Notes: generated by a model not told the origin, from the sequence alone. A stretch of DNA of 64,000 nt from JARRPM01 sp963765545 (GCA_963765545.1 CAVXWW010000004.1:1302001-1366000), one strand, 5' to 3'; shown: positions 1 to 8,936, counted from the first letter of the stretch. Program-made: numbers and translations.

Positions 1-1
1 C

Positions 2-52
2 GCCAATACCGACTCGAAGGTGCTCCCCGGCGGCGGGAGTTCGGTGCGATGA
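2..52 (+). CDS. 3' end of an upstream gene (partial)
   Basis: An open frame enters from the left edge and ends at TGA 50-52, giving the tail ANTDSKVLPGGGSSVR. Its stop overlaps the ATG of the next gene in an ATGA, the usual signature of translational coupling. Too little is visible to name it. Because the next two genes are a receiver protein and a histidine kinase, a signalling protein is a reasonable guess only. Confidence 0.4.
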   Translation, partial: ANTDSKVLPGGGSSVR

Positions 53-417
53 CCGGGACTGTGCTGCTGGTGGAAGACAACGAACTCAACCGGGAGATGC
101 TGAAGCGCCGCCTGAAGCGAGCCGGGCTCACTGTGATCACAGCCTGCGACGGACAGCAGGCCCTGGACCTGATGATCAGCGAGTTGCCGGCCGTGGTGTT
201 GATGGACATGAGCCTGCCGGTACTCGATGGCTGGACGGCGTGCCGCCTCTCGCGGCAGGATGATCGAATCAGCCAGATACCGATCATCGCACTGACGGCA
301 CATGCCATGGAAGAGGACCGCGCGCGGGCCATTAAAGCCGGCTGCGATGACTATGCCACCAAACCGGTGGATTTTCCGGCACTGCTGGAAAAAATCAAAG
401 CCCTGGCCACTGCATGA
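49..417 (+). CDS. single-domain response regulator (CheY/DivK-like)
   Basis: A 122-residue protein made only of a receiver domain, with no output domain. The acidic pair is E9-D10, the phospho-acceptor is D53 (in LMDMSLP), the conserved Thr/Ala lies in ALTAHAM near residue 82, and the Lys is K105 in TKPVD. Such proteins relay phosphate or act by protein contact in the cytoplasm. It overlaps the upstream reading frame by four bases and the kinase downstream by four bases (ATGA at 414-417), so the three are probably co-translated, and the kinase at 414-1943 is the obvious phosphodonor. The DivK-like label rests on the bare architecture only. Confidence 0.9.
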   Translation: MTGTVLLVEDNELNREMLKRRLKRAGLTVITACDGQQALDLMISELPAVVLMDMSLPVLDGWTACRLSRQDDRISQIPIIALTAHAMEEDRARAIKAGCDDYATKPVDFPALLEKIKALATA

Positions 418-1943
418 GTCTTCGTCGCCGCCTGACCCTCTCACTTATTACCATTTTGATACTGTTCGCCGTTAACGTGGGCACCCATTTCTGGGGCAGC
501 TACGCGCGAAACCAGAGTATGATCGCCTACCGCAGCTCGGTAAACGCCGCCCAGTTATCCACGGAAATCGAGCAGTTACTGAGCGACCAGCGCCAGCAGA
601 TACTGGTGCTGTCCACACTGCGCGATACTACCGAAGACCAGTTGGAAAACGAGGAACTCGGACAGGCCCAGGGTGAACTCGAAGATATCAGTCACAGCAT
701 TGCGCAACTGGGCAAGCTCAGCCACGATGTCACCCAGATGGACTACGACAAACTGCGCGAGAGCAGCGAGGTGCTGCTGGACGGATGGCTGGCCTTTTAC
801 CGCAACTACAATGATCCGTCGTTCCAGGCCGACATGGACGACCCGTTGCCCTACCTCGAGACCAGCCAGCGCCTGAAAGAACTGGAACAGCGCCAGGCCT
901 TCATCGCGGTACAGCGGGCCAACATAATAGACCGCACCATCGCCCTGACCGACCGCATTACCGTCATCGGTTTCTTCGCCTCGATTTTCCTCACCGCGAC
1001 CCTGGGCTTTATCCTGGTCCGCTACACCAACAAATCCCTCAAGCGACTGAAAACAGGCACCGAGCGAATCGGCAGCGGCGACCTGGACTACCGCATCGAC
1101 AACATCGAGGATTCTGGCGAACTGGGCGACCTGGCAAATGCCTTCAACGATATGTCTGACAAACTGCGCAATGCCATGGATGATGTCAGCAATGCCAGGG
1201 ATGCCGCCGATGAGGCAAGTGCCGCCAAAAGTATGTTCCTGGCCAATGTAAGCCATGAATTGCGCACCCCCCTGAATGGCATCATCGGTTACTCTGAAAT
1301 GCTGCATGACGAGCTGGAGGACAGGCAGGCGGTAGACCGGGGACAGTTCCAGCGTGACCTGGATAAAATCACCCTGTCGGGCCGCCAGTTGTTATCGCTG
1401 ATCAACGATATCCTGGACCTGTCCAAGATTGAAACGGGCAAGATGTCCCTGCACATGGAGGATTTTCAGCCGGGAGAAATACTTGCCCAGGTGTGCGATT
1501 CGCTAAGCCCTTTACTGCGGGAGAACGACAACAAACTGGAAACGCAGGGCTTCACAGGGCTGCCTGTATTGCATAACGACGCCGCCAAGTTTCGTCAGAT
1601 TTTTACCAACCTGCTCAGCAATGCCTGTAAATTCACCCAGCAAGGCGTGATCACTGTAAGCGCCGAGACAGTAAAGGAGAACGGGAACTGGCTGAAGATA
1701 GCGGTGCGGGATACAGGAATCGGGATGACGCCGGCGCAGCAACACAGAATATTCGAGGCATTTATCCAGGCAGAGGCTTCGACCAGCGCCAATTACGGCG
1801 GCACGGGCCTGGGTCTGGCCATCTGCCGGGACTATTGTGAACTGATGGGCGGCAGCATCGTGGTGAGTAGCTCACCGGGCAAGGGTTCAACGTTTACGGC
1901 GATGTTCCCTTCTGGCTCAGGGTTAGTTCCCGCAGACGCTTGA
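414..1943 (+). CDS. membrane sensor histidine kinase (HAMP-HisKA-HATPase)
   Basis: A 509-residue sensor kinase. It has a first membrane segment at about residues 8-28, a ~150-residue helical extracytoplasmic region, a second membrane segment at about 181-203, HAMP, a HisKA domain with the phospho-His at about residue 281 (SHELRTPLNG), and an HATPase domain with the N-box (NLLSNACKFT) and the G-boxes (DTGIGM, GGTGLGLAI). It lacks its own receiver domain, which suggests it works with the receiver protein encoded just upstream and overlapping by four bases. Its last 50 bases overlap the convergent gene at 1894-2523. The signal sensed cannot be read from the sequence. Confidence 0.93.
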   Translation: MSLRRRLTLSLITILILFAVNVGTHFWGSYARNQSMIAYRSSVNAAQLSTEIEQLLSDQRQQILVLSTLRDTTEDQLENEELGQAQGELEDISHSIAQLGKLSHDVTQMDYDKLRESSEVLLDGWLAFYRNYNDPSFQADMDDPLPYLETSQRLKELEQRQAFIAVQRANIIDRTIALTDRITVIGFFASIFLTATLGFILVRYTNKSLKRLKTGTERIGSGDLDYRIDNIEDSGELGDLANAFNDMSDKLRNAMDDVSNARDAADEASAAKSMFLANVSHELRTPLNGIIGYSEMLHDELEDRQAVDRGQFQRDLDKITLSGRQLLSLINDILDLSKIETGKMSLHMEDFQPGEILAQVCDSLSPLLRENDNKLETQGFTGLPVLHNDAAKFRQIFTNLLSNACKFTQQGVITVSAETVKENGNWLKIAVRDTGIGMTPAQQHRIFEAFIQAEASTSANYGGTGLGLAICRDYCELMGGSIVVSSSPGKGSTFTAMFPSGSGLVPADA

Positions 1944-2523
1944 GCGCTTCCTCGCGCTTCTCGAGATCAACCTTCAGCGTTTTATTGTTCTGCTTGAGCT
2001 GATCTATCTTTTTCTGCAATTGCAGCATGTTCAGCAGCGCCTGTCGCATCAGGCGCGTTGATTCGTTCACTTTCAGATCCTTGGCATTTTTCTCGCGCAA
2101 CACGCGGAAAGTATCGCGCGCGACGACCGGATCATAGAAAGGGCTGCGCGGCAGCATGCGCAGATAGGCTATCGCAATGCCCGCCTCAAGATCTGCCCGG
2201 GGTGATGACTCCAGCCGCTGGTAACGCTCGAAATGCTGCATGGCATCGCGGTATTCCCCATCCAGTAACGACCGGTATCCCTTGTCAAAAAACGTGTAGT
2301 CCTCCACCGGCACCGGCGCGCAATTGCAATTGTCGTTCTGCTGCGGGAGATTCAATTGAAGTTCCGGGATCTCGGCCTGCTCCCGGGGCGCCCCAGTTGC
2401 CTCGCTGGTCACCCCGGCAGCTGTGGTGGCAGGAGCGGGAGGCGGTGGCTCCACCGTAGTACAGGCCGATAACAACAGTGCCAGGGCCAGGGGTGCGATA
2501 AAAGTAAAGCGAACGGTGGGCAA
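1894..2523 (-). CDS. predicted outer-membrane lipoprotein with C-terminal coiled coil
   Basis: I place the start at a TTG (2523-2521), because this gives a classic lipoprotein signal (PTVRFTFIAPLALALLLSAC, with lipobox LSAC) followed by a Pro/Thr/Ala-rich linker. A longer frame back to an ATG at 2628 would bury the signal peptide. The middle (NCAPVPVEDYTFFDKGYRSLLDGEYRDAMQ region) looks like a single TPR-type helical hairpin, and the last ~45 residues form a Lys/Glu/Leu-rich coiled coil. In layout it resembles the GlrG/QseG/YfhG family, but it sits next to a different kinase. The function is unknown. It overlaps the convergent kinase gene by 50 bases. Confidence 0.75.
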   Translation of the reverse strand: MPTVRFTFIAPLALALLLSACTTVEPPPPAPATTAAGVTSEATGAPREQAEIPELQLNLPQQNDNCNCAPVPVEDYTFFDKGYRSLLDGEYRDAMQHFERYQRLESSPRADLEAGIAIAYLRMLPRSPFYDPVVARDTFRVLREKNAKDLKVNESTRLMRQALLNMLQLQKKIDQLKQNNKTLKVDLEKREEALKRLRELTLSQKGTSP

Positions 2524-2640
2524 AGCTCGGATCTCTAGGTGCCATAGAGCCGCCAGTTTAGCCCAGTTACCCCGGGGCGAGAAGGGCCATTGCAACGTGC
2601 ACAACTGTAACGGGCGCTGCCGATTCAAGGCCGGCCCCGG

Positions 2641-4137
2641 CTATTCAGGTCGCATGTGGGGGAACAGCAGAACATCCCGGATGGAGGGCGAGTCAGTGAG
2701 CAGCATGACAAGCCTGTCGATGCCAATGCCCTCCCCCGCCGTGGGTGGCATGCCGTACTCCAGCGCGCGGATGTAGTCGTGGTCGTAATGCATCGCTTCC
2801 TCATCGCCGGCATCCTTCTCCGCCACCTGGTCCAGAAAGCGCTGGGCCTGGTCCTCGGCATCATTAAGCTCCGAAAAACCATTGGCCAATTCCCGCCCGC
2901 CGACGAAAAACTCGAAGCGATCCGTCACAAACGGGTCGGCGTCGCTGCGTCGCGCCAGGGGCGAGACCTCGGTGGGATAGGCGGTGATAAACGTGGGCTG
3001 GTCCAACAGGTGCTCCACCGTCTTCTCGAAGATCTCGATCTGTACCTTGCCCAGACCCCAGCTGTCTTTCAGGGGAATACCCAGCCCGGCGGCGATTTCG
3101 CGGGCAGCCGCCTCATCGGACAGTTGGTCGGCGCTGATCTGGTCGTTGTGCGCAAGGATTGAATCGAAAACCGAGATCCGTGCAAACGGCCTGGAGAAGT
3201 CGTAGCCAGTACCCTGGTACTGCACGGTGGTATCGCCCAATACCTGCAACGTCAGCTTGCGCAGCATGTCCTCGGTCAGGTCCATCGCGTCCCGGTAATC
3301 CGCGTAGGCCCAATAGTACTCGAGCATGGTGAACTCGGGGTTGTGCCGGGTGGACAGGCCCTCATTGCGGAAGCTGCGGTTGATCTCGAAGACGCGCTCG
3401 AATCCGCCCACCACCAGCCGCTTGAGATACAGCTCCGGCGCTATACGCAAATACATATCCTGGTCCAGCGCATTGTGATGGGTGACAAAGGGTTTGGCCG
3501 CGGCGCCGCCGGGAATCACCTGCATCATCGGTGTTTCGACTTCCATGAAACCCGCTTCATCCATGTAATCGCGGATAAAGCTGATGACCTTGGAGCGGGT
3601 TCTGAAAACGTCCCGGGACTGCGGATTGACGATCAGGTCTACATAGCGCCGCCGATAGCGCAGCTCCTGGTCTGCCAGGCCGTGGTACTTGTCCGGCAAC
3701 GGGCGCAGCGCCTTGGTCAGCAGGCGCGCCTCGCGCATATTGATGTAGAGATCGCCCTTGCCCGACTTATGGATGGGGCCGCTCGCCGCGACGATGTCGC
3801 CCAGGTCCCAGCTCTTGATGTCATCCAGGGTGTCCTGGGGAAGGCCCTTGCGATCCACGTAGAGCTGGATCTGGTCATCGCCATCCTGAAGCAGCAAAAA
3901 CGCGCCCCGGTTGCGGACCAGTCGGCCGGCCACGGCATAGGTTTTGTCCGCCTGCTCCAGTTCTTCCTTGGAGGACTCACCGTACTCGCGCTGCAGATGA
4001 CCCGCCATCGCGGTGCGTCGGAAGTCATTGGGGAAGGCATTGCGCTTTTCCCGCAGCTGGGTGAGTTTGCCGCGCCGCTCCGCGATGAGTTTATTTTCGT
4101 CCTGTTGGCCGTCTTGTGCCTGGTCCTGCTCGCTCAT
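2641..4137 (-). CDS. lysS: lysyl-tRNA synthetase, class II
   Basis: A 498-residue protein, the usual length for LysRS. It charges tRNA-Lys with lysine in the cytoplasm. It carries an N-terminal OB-fold anticodon-binding domain (about residues 55-165) and a class II catalytic core with motif 2 (FRNEGLSTRHNPEFTMLEYY) and motif 3 (GIGIDRLVML). It starts 11 bases after the prfB stop, reproducing the conserved prfB-lysS order of many Gammaproteobacteria, so the two are probably one transcript. Confidence 0.98.
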   Translation of the reverse strand: MSEQDQAQDGQQDENKLIAERRGKLTQLREKRNAFPNDFRRTAMAGHLQREYGESSKEELEQADKTYAVAGRLVRNRGAFLLLQDGDDQIQLYVDRKGLPQDTLDDIKSWDLGDIVAASGPIHKSGKGDLYINMREARLLTKALRPLPDKYHGLADQELRYRRRYVDLIVNPQSRDVFRTRSKVISFIRDYMDEAGFMEVETPMMQVIPGGAAAKPFVTHHNALDQDMYLRIAPELYLKRLVVGGFERVFEINRSFRNEGLSTRHNPEFTMLEYYWAYADYRDAMDLTEDMLRKLTLQVLGDTTVQYQGTGYDFSRPFARISVFDSILAHNDQISADQLSDEAAAREIAAGLGIPLKDSWGLGKVQIEIFEKTVEHLLDQPTFITAYPTEVSPLARRSDADPFVTDRFEFFVGGRELANGFSELNDAEDQAQRFLDQVAEKDAGDEEAMHYDHDYIRALEYGMPPTAGEGIGIDRLVMLLTDSPSIRDVLLFPHMRPE

Positions 4138-4148
4138 GTCGCTCTCGC

Positions 4149-5247
4149 TTACAGCCCGCTTTTCAGCGATGCCTCGATAAACTGGTCAATGCCGCCGTCC
4201 AGCACGGCCTGGGTGTTGCTGGTCTCCACGCCGGTGCGCAGGTCCTTGATACGCGACTGGTCCAGCACGTAGGAACGGATCTGGCTGCCCCAGCCTATAT
4301 CCGCCTTGCTGTCCTCCATCGCCTGCTTTTCCTCGCTGCGCTTATGGATCTCCAGCTCATACAACTTGGCCCGCAGCAGTTTCATCGCGTTGTCCCGGTT
4401 CTGGTGCTGGGAGCGCTCGGTCTGGCACTGTACGACCACGCCGGTCGGGTTATGCGTAATACGCACCGCCGAATCTGTTTTGTTGACGTGCTGGCCACCG
4501 GCGCCACTGGCACGGTAGGTGTCGGTGCGCAGGTCCGCGGGGTTGATATCGATCTCGATATTGTCATCGATCTCCGGGGACACGAACACGGAGGCGAAGG
4601 AGGTGTGGCGGCGATTCCCGGAATCAAAGGGCGATTTGCGCACCAGGCGATGCACGCCGGTTTCGGTACGCAACCAGCCGAAAGCGTATTCACCTTCGAA
4701 CTGGATGGTCGCGCTCTTGATGCCTGCCACGTCGCCCGCTGATACCTCGATCAGTGAGGTCTTGAAGCCGTGGGCCTCGCCCCAACGCAGGTACATCCGC
4801 AACAGTATTTCGGCCCAGTCCTGGGCCTCGGTGCCGCCGGAACCCGATTGAATATCAAGGTAGGCGTTATTGACATCCATCTCGCCACTGAACATGCGAC
4901 GGAATTCCAGCTTCTCCAGCAAGCGCACCAGGCTGTTTATTTCTTTCTCCACCTCGGCGACCGTGTCCTCGTCGTCTTCCGAGGCCGCCAGCTCAAGCAG
5001 GTCTCCCGCATCCGCGGAACCGCTGGTGAGCTGCTCTATGGTATGGACCACACCCTCCAGGGCGGATCGCTCCCGCCCCAGTTCCTGGGCCCGGGCGGGG
5101 TCGTCCCAGACGCTGGGCTCCGCCAGCTCCAGCTCTACCTCGGCGAGGCGTTCCTTGCTGAGATCGAAGTCAAAGATACCCCCTAAGCACGCCGGTGCGC
5201 GCATCGATGTCCTTGAGGGTCTGTACCAGCGGGTTGATCTCGAGCAT
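4149..5247 (-). CDS. prfB: peptide chain release factor 2 (programmed +1 frameshift)
   Basis: RF2 recognises UGA and UAA stop codons and triggers peptide release through its GGQ motif (SGAGGQHVNKTDSAVR is visible). The true start is the ATG at 5247-5245 (MLEINPLVQTLKDID). The zero frame hits an in-frame TGA at 5172-5170, after about 25 codons, in the site AGGGGG-TAT-CTT-TGA-C. This is the classic autoregulatory frameshift: an internal Shine-Dalgarno-like AGGGGG three bases upstream of CTT, slippage by +1 at CTT, then GAC TTC GAT in the new frame down to 4149. The CDS is therefore 5247-5173 joined to 5171-4149. A naive one-frame call gives a wrong N-terminus. Confidence 0.97.
5169..5186 (-). 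promoter_or_regulatory. prfB programmed +1 frameshift signal
   Basis: On the minus strand the sequence reads AGGGGGTATCTTTGAC. The AGGGGG acts as an internal Shine-Dalgarno, CTT is the slippery codon, and TGA followed by C is a weak RF2 stop context. When RF2 is scarce the ribosome pauses and shifts, so RF2 sets its own level. This matches the known RF2 site base for base, as I remember it. Confidence 0.97.
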
Positions 5248-5347
5248 GGAGGGGTAACCGGTTGTGTCAAAGGGGGCGCATCTTAGCAATATTGCCGGCG
5301 AATTTGAATGCTACTTCGCCGGCACCCCCGGGCACGCCAACGCGGCG

Positions 5348-6541
5348 TCAGAACTGGTTCAGTACCGCCCCTATCAACATTATCTGGGGAACCGTTACCA
5401 GCGGGAGAAAAAGCGCTATCTTCCAGGACCGGGTAGTGTCACGAATCGACATCACTTCGGTGTAGTCCGTGGCGACCCCCGCCATCAGAAAGGTAAAGCT
5501 GTTACCCGGGGCCGACGCGCGGTTCATCAGGTCGGCAGCGATCGGCGTCGAGCCCTCTGAACAGACTTCAATCACTGTGGTCGCCAGCAGGGTCAGCCAT
5601 AAACCGCCCATGGTGGCGCCAAACCAGGTGGCGAAGGCTTCTTCGGGCATGAATGCGCGGATCAAACCCGCCAGGATCAAGCCGAACATGGACCAGCGTA
5701 TCACCACCCTCGCCCCGTCAAAGCCCTCGCGCAGGATATTGGTGCTGCCGGCCAGGGACAATCGAATACTCTGGCGGAACTCTCGCCACACCAGCGGCAG
5801 TGGCTCCGGTTCACCCAGTTCTGCCCGCCAGGGGTTAGACGGCAGTTCGCCACGTTTTTCCAGTGCTTCGAAGATCAGGCCGGTGACGATACCAATCACC
5901 AGGGATAACAGCACAAACAACAAGGTCCAGCCCACGCCGATCAGGGCAAACAGAATCAAGGTCAGGGAAAAGGAATTCCAGGGGCTGGCCAACAGAAAGG
6001 CCATCACCTGCCCCACACTGGCGCCGCGCTCATACAATTTCATGCCCACCGCCAGGATGCCGTGGCTGCACAAATCCAGGAACACGCCGGCCAGGGTAGC
6101 CCGGAACATACCCGACAAGCCCCCATCGCGCCCCAGCATGCCCATGACAAGCTCCCGCGGCACCCGGCCCAGTATGCCGACAAACACGACCCCGATAGCG
6201 ATGCCCCACCACATCTGGTTGAACAGCTCGAAAATACCGCCGGTGAAGACGCCAATGGCAGAGTCGTGCTCATGCACCATTACCGCACCAATCGGATAAG
6301 CGACAGCCACAACCGCAACACAGATCCAGAGAAAGTAATCGCGCCTGGCCGGCGTTTCACAACAACTGTCGGCGCTATCGCTTGCCTCACCGTGACAGGA
6401 AGGCTCTGCGGGCGCCGCACAGCAGCTGTCCGTGGCCGGCGCCAAAACGCCAGCACCGCTGGTAGAAGTTACCGTATGAGTTGCGCAGCCGCCGCCCGGG
6501 CTGGCTGTATCACCGCCTCCCTTGTGCTCGCAATCGCTCAT
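5348..6541 (-). CDS. copper/zinc efflux permease (SO_0444/DUF318-like)
   Basis: A multi-spanning permease of about 397 residues. The start at 6541 is chosen because GGAGAG lies just upstream and because the ATG overlaps the stop of the MerR regulator (ATGA). The first ~70 residues are a soluble Cys/His-rich region with CC pairs (DSCCAAP, DSCCETP) and MSDCEH, a likely metal-binding tail. The rest holds about eight hydrophobic segments with SPWNSF and a CSEGSTPIAADL motif, where a Cys in the membrane is typical of this permease family. Linkage to a CueR-like activator points to export of copper, or copper and zinc, from the cytoplasm. The exact metal is an inference. Confidence 0.85.
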   Translation of the reverse strand: MSDCEHKGGGDTASPGGGCATHTVTSTSGAGVLAPATDSCCAAPAEPSCHGEASDSADSCCETPARRDYFLWICVAVVAVAYPIGAVMVHEHDSAIGVFTGGIFELFNQMWWGIAIGVVFVGILGRVPRELVMGMLGRDGGLSGMFRATLAGVFLDLCSHGILAVGMKLYERGASVGQVMAFLLASPWNSFSLTLILFALIGVGWTLLFVLLSLVIGIVTGLIFEALEKRGELPSNPWRAELGEPEPLPLVWREFRQSIRLSLAGSTNILREGFDGARVVIRWSMFGLILAGLIRAFMPEEAFATWFGATMGGLWLTLLATTVIEVCSEGSTPIAADLMNRASAPGNSFTFLMAGVATDYTEVMSIRDTTRSWKIALFLPLVTVPQIMLIGAVLNQF

Positions 6542-6948
6542 GCCACACTCTCCTGACCCGACGCCAGGTCTTCCAGAATCGCGCAATCCGGCCCTTCATC
6601 TCCTTTACAGCGGCTCGCCAGTTCCAGCAGTTCCCGCTGCATCGCCACCAATTGCTCTATCCGCGTCTGCAGTTTCTGGCTCTTTTCCATCACCAGGTCC
6701 CTGGCGTGCCGGCTCTGCCGGGCGCTGTTGCGCTGTAGTTCGAGCAACTGGCGACTCTCATCCAGGTCGAACCCCACATCCCGGGCCCGTGCCAGGAACC
6801 GCAGTTCTTCCAGCGCCCTGCCATCGTACTGCCGATACCCGTTCTCGCCCCGGCTGGCCGGCGCGATCAGCTGGATCTCTTCATAATAGCGGATTGTCTT
6901 GGCACTCAGCCCGCTTTGTTGTGCTGCCTGTGAGATATTCATGCGCAT
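6538..6948 (-). CDS. MerR-family metal-responsive activator (CueR-like)
   Basis: A 136-residue protein with an N-terminal winged helix (NISQAAQQSGLSAKTIRYYE), a long dimerisation helix, and a C-terminal metal loop with two Cys spaced as in CueR (RCKGDEGPDCAIL). In CueR these Cys bind Cu(I), Ag(I) or Au(I). Its stop overlaps the permease start by four bases, so one transcript encodes both the regulator and the efflux protein. Its own promoter (6969-6999) has the 19-bp spacer typical of MerR targets, so it is probably autoregulated. Confidence 0.93.
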   Translation of the reverse strand: MRMNISQAAQQSGLSAKTIRYYEEIQLIAPASRGENGYRQYDGRALEELRFLARARDVGFDLDESRQLLELQRNSARQSRHARDLVMEKSQKLQTRIEQLVAMQRELLELASRCKGDEGPDCAILEDLASGQESVA

Positions 6949-6968
6949 CTCCTTTGACTGTTACGGAC

Positions 6969-6999
6969 AGTGTAAACCTTCCAGTTACTGTAAGGTCAA
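6969..6999 (-). promoter_or_regulatory. MerR/CueR-type promoter with 19-bp spacer
   Basis: On the minus strand there is a -35 TTGACC (6999-6994), a 19-bp spacer and a -10 TACACT (6974-6969). Within and around the spacer lies an inverted repeat, ACCTTACAGTAACTGGAAGGT-like (6975-6996), matching the CueR operator style (ACCTTCC/GGAAGGT). MerR regulators untwist this over-long spacer when metal is bound. The first codon of the regulator follows about 20 bases downstream. Confidence 0.88.
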
Positions 7000-7045
7000 G
7001 GGTGTTTTTGGAGTCTCTCCAACGCAAATTAAATAGGAGTGTGCC

Positions 7046-7091
7046 GTTCCATTTGCGGCAGAGGACGGGGGGTTGCCGCCGCGAATGGAAC
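7046..7091. repeat. hairpin with loop related to the 15-kb repeat
   Basis: Two 14-nt arms (7046-7059 and 7078-7091; GTTCCATTTGCGGC and its complement with one mismatch) enclose an 18-nt G-rich loop. The segment 7046-7077 matches 14987-15018 at 28 of 32 positions, and all four differences are transitions. The sequence just after the right arm (GGAACAGCGCG, 7087-7097) recurs at 15374-15384. It lies 118 bases downstream of recJ and upstream of the merR promoter. The ~260 bases between merR and recJ hold no convincing gene; a 75-codon frame at 6985-7212 runs through this hairpin and I do not credit it. Confidence 0.8.
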
Positions 7092-7208
7092 AGCGCGAAA
7101 ATAACTGACCTGAACGATTATCGCATTTTCTGCGCCAGGCAGAGCCGCCAAAGCACTCCTGGAATACACGGAGAAAAAAAGTGGTAGCAGACAAACTGGG
7201 GGAGTTCG

Positions 7209-8936
7209 TCAACCCGGCACAATATGCTCAATCATAAGCTGCACGGACCGCCGTCCACGATACTCGTTGACGTCGAGACGGTAGGCAATTTCGAGCTGCT
7301 CTATCGACTCATCCGGCCAGATATTGAGATCAACATTGAACGCGATAGCGTCCAGGAGAACAGAGCCATCGGCGGGGAACAACACCAGCTTGAGGTGTTT
7401 CTCGCCGACCAGCCGCTGGCTGACGATGCGGAACACGCCATCGAAGATGGGTTCCGGAAAATGCTGGCCCCAGGGGCCGGCGAAGCGCAGGGCGGTGGCG
7501 AGATCGAGATCAAAGTCGACCTCCGCCAGTTCACCATCGGATTCGATCACGGCCTGCAGTTCCACGTCGCGGGCATGGCGTTCGACTTCTGAGACAAATG
7601 CGCGGGAGAAGGCCTCGTAGTCGTCCCGGGCAAGGCTGAGGCCGGCGGCCATGGCGTGACCGCCGAACTTGCTGATAAGACCTGGGTGGCGCACGGCGAC
7701 GGCGTCGAGGATGTCGCGTATATGGATGCCGGGGATGGAGCGGGCGGAGCCCTTGATCTGGCCGGCATCACCGTCGGCAAAGGCAATGGTGGGGCGGTGC
7801 AGGCGGTCCTTGATACGCGATGCCAGGATGCCGATCACGCCCTGGTGCCAGCCGGGCTGGTACAAGGTCATGGCGATGGGCGGCTCGCCCTCCTGGGTGA
7901 GCTCCAGCCGCGCCAGTTCGCGCATCGCCTCTTCCTGCATGTCGCCTTCGATAATGCGCCGATCCTGGTTGAGCTGGTGCAATTGCATCGCCAGGGCGGC
8001 GGCGCCGGATGCGTCGCTGCTGAGCAGGCATTCGATGCCGATGGACATGTCGTCCAGCCGGCCCGCGGCATTGATGCGCGGGCCAACGGCAAAGCCCAGG
8101 TCTGAGGCCACCACTGTGCGGGGGTTGCGTGACGCGACTTCCAGCAATGCGCTGATCCCGGGGCGGGCTTTGCCGGCCTGCATACGCTGCAGGCCCGCGG
8201 CTACCAGTATCCGGTTGTTGCGATCCAGCGGAACCACGTCGGCCACGGTCCCCAGTGCCACCAGGTCGGTGTAGTTTCCGAGGTTGGGTTCCTCGCGCTG
8301 CTCGAACCAACCTCGCGCGCGCAACTCGGCGCGCAGGGCCAGCATCACATAAAAGATAACGCCCACACCCGCCAGGTTCTTGCTGGGGAAATCACAGTCC
8401 GGCTGGTTGGGGTTGACGATCACATCCGCTGCGGGCAGTTCCCGGCCCGCCAGGTGATGATCGGTAATCAGCGTGGCGATGCCGCGCTCGCGCGCTGCGG
8501 CCACGCCATCGAGGCTGGAGATTCCGTTGTCTACGGTGATGATCAAGGCCGGGGAGCGAGTGGCCGCCAACTCGACAATTTCAGGGGTGAGGCCGTAGCC
8601 GTAATCGAATCGGTTGGGGACCAGGTAGTCCACCTGCTGCGCCCCCATGCTTCGCAGGACAGAGACAGCCAGCGCGGTACTCGTCGCACCGTCGGCATCA
8701 AAATCGCCTATCACCAGGAGCCGGCTGTTCGCGGCCATGGCGTCTGCCAGCAGGCTCGCCGCGCGCCCGGCGTTGAGCAACTGGGATGGCGGCAGCAGCT
8801 TGCCCAGACCCAGGTCGAGGTCTTCGGATGTAGCGATTCCCCGCGCCGTGTAGACCCGGGCCAACAGGGGGTGAAGCTGCCCCGCCGGCAGCGTTGGTTC
8901 AGCTGCGCTCTCTCGCCGGCGAATCAGTTTCTGCAT
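7209..8936 (-). CDS. recJ: single-stranded-DNA-specific 5'-3' exonuclease RecJ
   Basis: A 575-residue protein, the normal RecJ length. RecJ degrades single-stranded DNA 5' to 3' in recombination and mismatch repair, using two metal ions bound by the DHH motifs. Visible are motif I (GDFDADGATSTALAV), a Pro-free motif around VTVDNG, the DHH motif proper (LITDHHLA), and the C-terminal DHHA1 GGHAMAAG motif. It starts 11 bases after thrC, and recJ-hom-thrC linkage is common in Gammaproteobacteria. Confidence 0.97.
   Translation of the reverse strand: MQKLIRRRESAAEPTLPAGQLHPLLARVYTARGIATSEDLDLGLGKLLPPSQLLNAGRAASLLADAMAANSRLLVIGDFDADGATSTALAVSVLRSMGAQQVDYLVPNRFDYGYGLTPEIVELAATRSPALIITVDNGISSLDGVAAARERGIATLITDHHLAGRELPAADVIVNPNQPDCDFPSKNLAGVGVIFYVMLALRAELRARGWFEQREEPNLGNYTDLVALGTVADVVPLDRNNRILVAAGLQRMQAGKARPGISALLEVASRNPRTVVASDLGFAVGPRINAAGRLDDMSIGIECLLSSDASGAAALAMQLHQLNQDRRIIEGDMQEEAMRELARLELTQEGEPPIAMTLYQPGWHQGVIGILASRIKDRLHRPTIAFADGDAGQIKGSARSIPGIHIRDILDAVAVRHPGLISKFGGHAMAAGLSLARDDYEAFSRAFVSEVERHARDVELQAVIESDGELAEVDFDLDLATALRFAGPWGQHFPEPIFDGVFRIVSQRLVGEKHLKLVLFPADGSVLLDAIAFNVDLNIWPDESIEQLEIAYRLDVNEYRGRRSVQLMIEHIVPG

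Noticed and set aside
3343..4272. 309-codon plus-strand frame across lysS and prfB
   Set aside because: It is a shadow of two certain genes on the other strand.
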